From NCBI GenBank assembly GCA_035640715.1, contig DASQVO010000550.1:1-5766 (forward strand): a stretch of DNA of 5,766 bases. Reading direction: 5' to 3'. Numbering within the stretch: position 1 is the stretch's first letter; every line of letters starts with the position of its first letter. The stretch is from DASQVO01 sp035640715 (GTDB lineage: Bacteria; Actinomycetota; Actinomycetes; Streptosporangiales; Streptosporangiaceae). The position numbers and the translations under genes are program-made. Of this stretch, positions 1 to 5,766 are shown one piece after another. Below the pieces are notes generated by a model, which was not told the origin of the DNA, did no database searches, and was given only the letters and a program-made list of their open reading frames with translations.

Positions 1-130
1 ATGGCAACCGCTCGAGCTCGCTTTTCACGATCCAGGGCACCACCACCCGCCAGCCCGCCGCCAGGAACTCGCTCGTGACGGCGCTGCCCAGGCCGCCGGA
101 CCCGCCCGTGATCAGCACGGTCCTATCCAT
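1..130 (-). CDS. Short-chain dehydrogenase/reductase (SDR), N-terminal part only
   Basis: This gene starts inside the window and leaves it at the left edge, so only 43 residues are visible. They begin MDRTVLITGGSGGLG and contain the SDR cofactor-binding signature TGxxxGxG (T8, G9, G13, G15) after the first beta strand, followed by a helix and a second strand (WRVVVPWIV, residues 27-35). The family consists of NAD(P)-dependent oxidoreductases; the substrate cannot be told from this part. The ATG at 130 is preferred because GGAGG (minus strand, 140 to 136) sits 5 nt upstream; an in-frame ATG at 142 would add four residues and lacks an equally good site. The end of beta-2 reads VVVPWI and lacks the Asp or Arg often used there to choose NAD or NADP, so cofactor preference is unclear. 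It points the same way as the upstream tetR gene, 216 bp away, so it may or may not belong to the same regulon. Confidence 0.85.
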   Translation of the reverse strand, partial: MDRTVLITGGSGGLGSAVTSEFLAAGWRVVVPWIVKSELERLP

Positions 131-133
131 CCG

Positions 134-140
134 CTCCTCC
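134..140 (-). promoter_or_regulatory. Ribosome binding site of the SDR gene
   Basis: The minus strand reads GGAGGAG immediately before the ATG at 130; the GGAGG core is 5 nt from that codon. This site decides the start: the ATG at 142 lies just upstream of the site and would place it inside the coding region. Confidence 0.6.
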
Positions 141-208
141 ATGCCGTGCGCCCACGCCGGTACCCCCGCCCCCGCGCCGGGATCCTCAACAAGAGTGTCC
201 CAGAGCGA

Positions 209-249
209 GCCGGTTACCAGTACCGGCGGGCATATGCATGCCGGGCCGG
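209..249. other. Two overlapping, mutually exclusive GC-rich hairpins in the tetR-SDR gap
   Basis: Hairpin A has perfect 6-bp arms GCCGGT (209-214) and ACCGGC (222-227) with a 7-nt loop. Hairpin B has arms CCGGC-g-GGCAT (223-233) and ATGCC-gg-GCCGG (238-249), a 4-nt loop and a small internal loop, giving about 10 paired bases. A and B share 223-227, so a single transcript can form only one of them. They lie between the tetR stop and the SDR start, both read on the minus strand. There is no T-run directly after the stem on the minus strand, so this is not a canonical intrinsic terminator. A role in separating tetR from SDR transcription is only a possibility. The rest of 131-346 shows no credible gene. 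Confidence 0.35.
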
Positions 250-346
250 GTGTGCCAGACGTTGGCGCAGGCATGGCGTCAGGCTGCGCCGGCCATGCTC
301 ACCTCCGCTGGACGCGGTAGTCGATGAACGTGGCGCGTGGATCGCC

Positions 347-979
347 CTAGCGGGCGGTGCCGCCGGGCAGTGGCGCCGCCGTGAGGGCGGCGTGCGCCAT
401 GGTGTACAGCAGGTCCGCCATCGGTTCCCTGCTGAGCTCGCTGGCGCTGTGCGGGGTGGAGTTGAGCAGGCCAAACGTGGCGTGGGTGGCGGTGCGCAGC
501 GTGGCCTGCGGGACCTGCGGGATCAGCTCGCTCAAGACGGTGACCCATTCCTCCACGTAGAGCCGCTGGAGGCGGCGGATCTGCCGCTGCGCTGGCTGCG
601 GCACGTTGCCAAGCTCCCGCTCCTGGACGGTGATGAGCGCCGGCTGGCTGAGCGCGAAATCGATGTGCCATCGCAGCAGGGCGTCGAGAGCGGCGGGCGC
701 GTCTGGCGCGGCCACCACCCGCCGGCTGCCCTCGTCCAGCAGCTGCTGGCTGATCCGCAGCAGCATTTCCGACAGGACGGCTTCCTTGCTGGGGAAGTGC
801 CGGTAGATGCCGGGGCCGGACATGCCGACGGCCCCGCCGATGTCGTCAATGGAGACCCCGTGGAAGCCGCGGCGGGCGAACAGGCCGGCCGCAGCGCCGA
901 GGATCTCCTCGCGCCGCAGCCCACGGCGTACCCGCGAGGCACTGCCAGGCAAGGATTCCGTCCTGCTCACCACTCTCAC
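347..979 (-). CDS. TetR-family transcriptional regulator, likely repressor of the adjacent leucine/branched-chain acyl-CoA catabolism operon
   Basis: A protein of up to 210 residues, the usual TetR length. The DNA-binding domain lies at about residues 22-68: helix 1 (RREEILGAAAGLFARRGF), then the turn VSIDDIGGAVGMS, and a recognition helix at about 53-62 ending in the typical TetR sequence YRHFPSKEAVL. The rest is helical and variable, as expected for a ligand-binding and dimerisation domain. The gene is transcribed away from the carboxylase genes, with a 92-bp shared region between them, the classic layout for a local autorepressor. Known precedent: a TetR repressor (BkaR, Rv2506) controls the branched-chain keto-acid locus of Mycobacterium tuberculosis. 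Equivalent function here, with an acyl-CoA intermediate as ligand, is inferred. The start is uncertain: GTG codons occur at 979, 973 and 970, with no clear Shine-Dalgarno. A -10-like TACTAT directly upstream favours a leaderless message starting near 973. The stop is TAG. Confidence 0.93.
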   Translation of the reverse strand: MRVVSRTESLPGSASRVRRGLRREEILGAAAGLFARRGFHGVSIDDIGGAVGMSGPGIYRHFPSKEAVLSEMLLRISQQLLDEGSRRVVAAPDAPAALDALLRWHIDFALSQPALITVQERELGNVPQPAQRQIRRLQRLYVEEWVTVLSELIPQVPQATLRTATHATFGLLNSTPHSASELSREPMADLLYTMAHAALTAAPLPGGTAR

Positions 980-1010
980 ATAGTAGACGTACTGAGTTAG
1001 TATGCGTTAA
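980..1010 (-). promoter_or_regulatory. Putative promoter of the tetR gene
   Basis: Read on the minus strand, TACTAT (985 to 980) fits a -10 box. TTAACG (1010 to 1005) is a 4-of-6 match to a -35 box at a 19-bp spacing. Transcription would begin about 7 nt downstream, close to the GTG at 973, implying a leaderless or nearly leaderless transcript, which is common in actinobacteria. The 13-bp palindrome at 990-1002 falls in the spacer between the two boxes, where a bound repressor would block RNA polymerase. Box matches are weak to moderate and the assignment is inferred. Confidence 0.4.
990..1002. promoter_or_regulatory. Near-palindromic operator candidate for the TetR regulator
   Basis: The sequence TACTGAGTTAGTA pairs at 5 of 6 positions around a central G (T-A, A-T, C-G, T-A and A-T, with one G/T mismatch). 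Its size is plausible for a TetR-family operator and it sits within the putative tetR promoter. A further small dyad, AGTA-gacg-TACT, overlaps it at 982-993. The right half is repeated in inverted orientation at 1049-1056. Confidence 0.5.
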
Positions 1011-1056
1011 CCTAAATCCCGTCCTGGATGGTAAATTATGTTAATCGCTACTAACT
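995..1056. repeat. Inverted pair of about 16-bp elements in the divergent promoter region
   Basis: Element 1 (995-1010, plus strand) is AGTTAGTATGCGTTAA. Element 2 (1041-1056) read on the minus strand is AGTTAGTAGCGATTAA. They share the first 8 and last 4 bases without gaps, and with a one-base shift they also share GCG in between. They are separated by 30 bp. Element 1 overlaps the tetR promoter and element 2 the likely accD transcription start. This suggests two operator sites for one regulator, one at each promoter. Confidence 0.5.
1032..1056 (+). promoter_or_regulatory. Putative -10 region and start-proximal operator of the carboxylase operon
   Basis: The stretch TAAATTATGTTAAT (1032-1045) is unusually AT-rich for this DNA. 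It offers two -10 candidates of form TAnnnT: TAAATT (1032-1037) and TATGTT (1037-1042). The first has a poor -35 candidate TTAACC at 1007-1012 (19-bp spacing); I see no good -35 for the second. Transcription from the second would start near 1049, giving a leader of roughly 22 nt. Element 2 of the inverted pair (1041-1056) covers that start point. There is only a weak G-rich stretch (GGTGGG, 1064-1069), which is too close to the ATG at 1072 to be a good ribosome binding site. Confidence 0.35.
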
Positions 1057-1071
1057 AGGCACTGGTGGGCC

Positions 1072-2691
<1,620 letters not shown>

Positions 2692-2699
2692 GGCGGTCA

Positions 2700-4706
2700 A
2701 TGTTCGAGAAGGTCCTGGTGGCCAACCGCGGTGAGATCGCGGTCCGCGTCATCCGCACGCTGCGGGCGCTCGGCATCGGCAGCGTCGCCGTCTACAGCGA
2801 CGCCGACGCCGGAGCGCGCCACGTGCGCGAGGCCGATGAGGCCATCCGGATCGGGCCAGCGCCGGCCGCCGAGAGCTACCTGCACATCGGGCGCATCCTG
2901 GAGGCGGCTACCCAGTCCGGTGCGCAGGCCGTGCACCCCGGATACGGCTTCCTCGCCGAGAACGCCGCCTTCGCCCGCGCCTGCGCCGCCGCCGGGCTGG
3001 TGTTCATCGGGCCGCCGCCGGCGGCGATCGAGGCGATGGGCGACAAGATCGCCGCCAAGGCCACCGTGGCGGCGGCCGGAGTGCCCGTGGTGCCCGGGGC
3101 TGGCCAGCCGGGCATGTCTGACAGTGAGCTGATCGCGGCAGCGGCCGGGATCGGCTTCCCGCTGCTGATCAAGCCCTCGGCCGGGGGCGGCGGCAAGGGC
3201 ATGCGGCTGGTGCACTCGGCCTTGCAACTGAACGAGGCGGTGGCGGGGGCCCGGCGGGAGGCCCACGCGGCATTCGGTGATGACACCCTCCTGCTCGAGC
3301 GGTACATCCAGCGGCCCCGGCACATCGAGATCCAGGTGCTCGCCGACGCCCACGGCCAGGTGATCCACCTCGGCGAGCGCGAGTGCAGCCTGCAGCGGCG
3401 GCACCAGAAGATCATCGAGGAAGCACCGTCCCCCCTGCTGGATGAGGCACGCCGGGCCGCGATGGGAGCCGCCGCGGTCCAGGCGGCCCGCAGCGTCGGC
3501 TACGTGGGCGCGGGCACCGTCGAGTTCATCGTTCCCGGCGAGGCGCCGGACGACTTCTCCTTCATGGAGATGAACACCCGGCTGCAGGTCGAGCACCCGG
3601 TGACGGAGCTGGTGACCGGGCTGGACCTGGTCGAGCTCCAGATCCGGGTGGCCGCGGGCCAGCCCCTGCCACTGGGCCAGGACGACGTGCGGCTGGACGG
3701 CCACGCCGTCGAGGCCCGCGTCTACGCCGAGGATCCGGCCCGCGGGTTCCTGCCCACCGGCGGCACCGTCCTCGCCTTGCATGAGCCCGCCGCCCCGCAC
3801 GTGCGGGTCGACTCCAGCCTCGCCCCCGGCATGAGGGTGACCAGCTCCTACGATCCGATGCTCGCCAAGGTCATCGCCTGGGGCACCGACCGCGGCCAGG
3901 CGCTGCGCCGGCTCGACGCGGCGCTGGCCGGGACAGCTGTGCTCGGGGTGACCGTCAACATCGCGTTCCTGCGGGCCCTGCTGGGCCACCCCGACGTCGC
4001 CGCCGGCCGGCTGGACACGGGCCTGGCCGAACGCCATCTCGATGAGCTCGCCGCCGCCAGGGTGCCTGATGAGGTGCTCGCGGCGGCCGCACTGGCGGAT
4101 CTGCTCGCCCGTGAGCCGGCCGGCCCGGTGACGGACCCATGGGACGTCCCGGACGGCTGGCGGCTCGGCGAGCACGCCTGGACAAGGCTGCGCCTGACGT
4201 GCGCGGGACGCGAGGCGGCCCAGGTCCGCATCCGGGGGCGGGTGCCGGCCGCGGCCGAGGTGTCCGTGGATGAGGCGGAACCAGTGCCCGCCCGGGCGGA
4301 ATCCAGCGCCGGAACCCTGGTCGTCACCTACGGCGGCCGGACCCGGCGCTACGCGTACGCACGGCAGGACCGCGCTCCGGGCGACGGTGTGCTCTGGCTG
4401 GGCCGTGACGGCCACAGCTGGGCGGTGCGGGAGGAAGAGTGGCTGGCGGCGCACATCGACCGGGACGCAGCTGCCGACGGCACCGTCCGGAGCCCGATGC
4501 CCGGCACCGTGCTGGCCGTGGATGTCACGGAAGGCCAGCGAGTGAAATCCGGGCAGCCGCTGCTCATCGTGGAGGCGATGAAAATGGAACATACGGTCAC
4601 GGCGCCGCTCGACGGCACGGTCGCCGAGCTGGCCGCAAAGACCGGCCAGCAGGTCGGAATGGACGAGACCCTCGCCATCATCCACGCTGGCGAGGAGGCC
4701 AGCTGA
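2700..4706 (+). CDS. accA1: 3-methylcrotonyl-CoA carboxylase alpha subunit (biotin carboxylase plus biotin carrier; AccA1/MccA type)
   Basis: A 668-residue protein that uses ATP and bicarbonate to carboxylate its own biotin, which the beta subunit then uses. The biotin carboxylase domain spans about 1-445: MFEKVLVANRGEIAVRVIRT at the start, HPGYGFLAENA, the ATP-grasp glycine loop KPSAGGGGKGM (158-168), RRHQK (H235, Q236, K237), E275, and EMNTRLQVEHP (E290, N292, R294, E298). These match the known catalytic residues of E. coli AccC with offsets of one or two. Residues of about 446-592 form the divergent linker expected to bind the beta subunit. The C-terminal biotinyl domain (about 593-664) ends in the biotin site EAMKMEH, biotinylated lysine K628. 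All key residues are present. The start at 2700 is preferred over longer in-frame starts inside accD1 because it has a good ribosome site and the domain begins there. Neighbour accD1 is 8 bp upstream. Confidence 0.94.
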   Translation: MFEKVLVANRGEIAVRVIRTLRALGIGSVAVYSDADAGARHVREADEAIRIGPAPAAESYLHIGRILEAATQSGAQAVHPGYGFLAENAAFARACAAAGLVFIGPPPAAIEAMGDKIAAKATVAAAGVPVVPGAGQPGMSDSELIAAAAGIGFPLLIKPSAGGGGKGMRLVHSALQLNEAVAGARREAHAAFGDDTLLLERYIQRPRHIEIQVLADAHGQVIHLGERECSLQRRHQKIIEEAPSPLLDEARRAAMGAAAVQAARSVGYVGAGTVEFIVPGEAPDDFSFMEMNTRLQVEHPVTELVTGLDLVELQIRVAAGQPLPLGQDDVRLDGHAVEARVYAEDPARGFLPTGGTVLALHEPAAPHVRVDSSLAPGMRVTSSYDPMLAKVIAWGTDRGQALRRLDAALAGTAVLGVTVNIAFLRALLGHPDVAAGRLDTGLAERHLDELAAARVPDEVLAAAALADLLAREPAGPVTDPWDVPDGWRLGEHAWTRLRLTCAGREAAQVRIRGRVPAAAEVSVDEAEPVPARAESSAGTLVVTYGGRTRRYAYARQDRAPGDGVLWLGRDGHSWAVREEEWLAAHIDRDAAADGTVRSPMPGTVLAVDVTEGQRVKSGQPLLIVEAMKMEHTVTAPLDGTVAELAAKTGQQVGMDETLAIIHAGEEAS

Positions 4707-4750
4707 TGCCTGAACCGCCCGTGCCGCATTCCCCGGGCTCTCGCCCGTAA
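4706..4750 (+). CDS. 14-codon mini-ORF overlapping the accA1 stop (leader or gene remnant, uncertain)
   Basis: An ATG shares one base with the alpha-subunit stop (TGATG, 4704-4708). It opens a frame of 14 codons, MPEPPVPHSPGSRP, ending at TAA 4748-4750, 20 nt before the dehydrogenase ATG. The TGATG overlap is typical of translational coupling, so ribosomes finishing accA1 could re-initiate here. GAGGAGG at 4692-4698, inside the end of accA1, lies 7 nt before this ATG and is a strong Shine-Dalgarno. I do not recognise the peptide. It could be a chance frame, a coupling leader, or the remnant of a gene once between accA1 and the dehydrogenase; related Streptomyces clusters have an HMG-CoA lyase gene there. 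Function unknown. Confidence 0.25.
   Translation: MPEPPVPHSPGSRP
4734..4747 (+). other. Small hairpin in the accA1-dehydrogenase gap
   Basis: CGGGC (4734-4738) and GCCCG (4743-4747) form a 5-bp GC stem with a TCTC loop, ending just before the mini-ORF stop and 9 nt ahead of the dehydrogenase ribosome site. No T-run follows, so it is unlikely to terminate transcription. It could be chance, or affect mRNA stability or translation. Confidence 0.25.
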
Positions 4751-4756
4751 GTTCCC

Positions 4757-4761
4757 AGGAG
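4757..4761 (+). promoter_or_regulatory. Ribosome binding site of the acyl-CoA dehydrogenase gene
   Basis: AGGAG lies 9 nt before the ATG at 4771, a good match at an acceptable distance, and supports that start. Confidence 0.55.
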
Positions 4762-4770
4762 TGGATAGCG

Positions 4771-5766
4771 ATGCTCGATTACCGTCTCGACTCCGAGCAT
4801 GAGGCGCTGCGCAAGACAGTGGAGGAGTTCGCCCGCGACGTGGTGGCCCCGGTGATCGGCGATTATTACGAACGCGGCGAGTTCCCCTACGACATCGTGG
4901 CCCGCATCGGCCGGATGGGGCTCTTCGGGCTGCCAGTTCCCGAGGAGTACGGGGGCATGGGCGGCGACTACTTCGCGCTCTGCCTGGCGCTGGAGGAACT
5001 GGCCCGGGTCGACTCCTCGGTCGCCATCACCGTCGAGGCGGCGGTCTCGCTGGGCGCGATGCCGATCTACCACTACGGCAGCCAGGAACAGAAGCGCCAG
5101 TGGCTGCCACGGCTGTGCTCCGGGGAGATGCTCGGGGCCTTCGGCCTCACCGAGCCGGGCGGCGGATCCGACGTGGCCGGCGCCATGCGGACCACGGCCC
5201 GGCTGGAGAACGGCCAATGGGTGATCAACGGCACCAAGGCCTTCATCACGAACTCCGGGACCGATATCACGGGCGTCGTGGCCGTGGCCGCCGTCACCGG
5301 CCACCGGGATCTGGCGGGCCCGGCGACGGGGCCAGAGGGCCCGGCAGCCCCGGGGAGCAGGCCGGAGATCTCGACCATCCTCGTCCCGGCCGGCACCCCG
5401 GGCATGACCGTCTCGAAGAAGTACTCCAAGGTCGGCTGGTCCGCCTCGGACACCCGCGAGCTGTCGTTCGCCGACTGCCGGGTGCCGGAGGCCAACCTGC
5501 TCGGCGAGCGCGGCCGGGGCTACGCCCAGTTCATCCGCACCCTCGATGAGGGACGGGTCGCGATCGCGGCCCTGTCGGCCGGCCTGGCCCAAGGGTGCGT
5601 GGAGGAATCGCTGCGCTACGTCCGTGACCGGCAGGCGTTCGGCCACCCGATCGGGCACTACCAGGCGATCCAGTTCAAGATCGCCGACATGGAGGCCCGC
5701 ACCCACACCGCCCGGCTCGCCTACTATCACGCCGCGGCGAAGATGATCGCCGGGGAGCCGTTCAAG
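4771..5766 (+). CDS. Acyl-CoA dehydrogenase, FadE19/AcdH type (isovaleryl-CoA or short branched acyl-CoA), C-terminus missing
   Basis: The frame is open to the window edge, giving 332 residues of an expected total of roughly 390-400. The flavoenzyme oxidises an acyl-CoA to the 2-enoyl-CoA and passes electrons to electron-transfer flavoprotein. Visible are the N-terminal helical domain (LDSEHEALRKTVEEFARDVVAP at the start), the middle beta domain with the family signature GLTEPGGGSDVAG (125-137) and flavin-contacting FITNSG, and the start of the C-terminal helical domain (LDEGRVAIAALSAG, RQAFGHPIGHYQAIQFKIADME). The phrases NSGTDIT and KVGWSASDT recall mycobacterial FadE19. G261 occupies the position where human isovaleryl-CoA dehydrogenase has its catalytic Glu, so the base should be the usual C-terminal Glu, beyond the window. 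A Pro/Gly/Ala-rich insertion lies at about 178-197. Lying 64 bp after accA1 on the same strand, it probably supplies 3-methylcrotonyl-CoA to the carboxylase; exact substrate is inferred. Confidence 0.92.
   Translation, partial: MLDYRLDSEHEALRKTVEEFARDVVAPVIGDYYERGEFPYDIVARIGRMGLFGLPVPEEYGGMGGDYFALCLALEELARVDSSVAITVEAAVSLGAMPIYHYGSQEQKRQWLPRLCSGEMLGAFGLTEPGGGSDVAGAMRTTARLENGQWVINGTKAFITNSGTDITGVVAVAAVTGHRDLAGPATGPEGPAAPGSRPEISTILVPAGTPGMTVSKKYSKVGWSASDTRELSFADCRVPEANLLGERGRGYAQFIRTLDEGRVAIAALSAGLAQGCVEESLRYVRDRQAFGHPIGHYQAIQFKIADMEARTHTARLAYYHAAAKMIAGEPFK

Noticed and set aside
209..249. Intrinsic terminator of tetR
   Set aside because: Hairpins are present, but no T-rich tract follows the stem on the minus strand, so I list them only as secondary structure.
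146..1000. Long plus-strand open frame opposite tetR (284 codons)
   Set aside because: It lies antisense to a clear TetR protein, has no recognisable domain and an Arg/Gly/Ala-rich composition. Such frames are expected opposite genes in GC-rich DNA.
1016..1029. Small dyad ATCC-cgtcct-GGAT between the two operator-like elements
   Set aside because: Only 4-bp arms, unrelated in sequence to the neighbouring elements and not clearly placed on a promoter; probably chance.
2697..4685. 662-codon minus-strand frame opposite accA1
   Set aside because: Its length mirrors the real gene on the other strand; it is rich in Gly, Arg, His and Asp with no known motif. It reflects codon-position GC bias, not a gene.
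4678..5730. 350-codon minus-strand frame opposite the acyl-CoA dehydrogenase
   Set aside because: Antisense shadow of a gene with clear family signatures; no recognisable features of its own.

Overview
The window is GC-rich DNA with strongly GC-biased third codon positions. Together with the gene content, this points to an actinobacterium; no closer placement is justified. The main content is a divergently regulated branched-chain acyl-CoA (leucine) catabolic cluster. It has a TetR-family repressor gene on the minus strand (about 347-979). On the plus strand it has genes for the carboxyltransferase (beta) subunit of 3-methylcrotonyl-CoA carboxylase (1072-2691), the biotin carboxylase/biotin carrier (alpha) subunit (2700-4706), and an acyl-CoA dehydrogenase of the FadE19/AcdH type (4771 to the window edge, C-terminus missing). 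This matches the tetR / accD1-accA1-fadE19 arrangement known from Mycobacterium and the related liu-type clusters of Streptomyces.

Layout: 1-130 holds the first 43 codons of a short-chain dehydrogenase/reductase gene that leaves the window on the minus strand. 131-346 is a gene-free gap with two overlapping GC-rich hairpins that cannot form together. 347-979 is the TetR regulator. 980-1071 is a conspicuously AT-richer divergent promoter region. It contains a 13-bp near-palindrome and an inverted pair of about 16-bp elements sharing the core AGTTAGTA..TTAA, which are good operator candidates. 1072-4706 holds the two carboxylase subunit genes, 8 bp apart. 4707-4770 is a short gap with a 14-codon mini-ORF overlapping the alpha-subunit stop codon. 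The acyl-CoA dehydrogenase runs from 4771 onwards.

How they fit together: the dehydrogenase would oxidise isovaleryl-CoA (and probably other short branched acyl-CoAs) to 3-methylcrotonyl-CoA. The alpha subunit would carboxylate its own biotin using ATP and bicarbonate, and the beta subunit would move the carboxyl group onto 3-methylcrotonyl-CoA to give 3-methylglutaconyl-CoA. The later enzymes (methylglutaconyl-CoA hydratase, HMG-CoA lyase) are not in the window. The TetR protein probably represses its own gene and the catabolic operon from the shared intergenic region. I see no undescribed system here; the most interesting points are the operator architecture, the mini-ORF junction and some features of the dehydrogenase.
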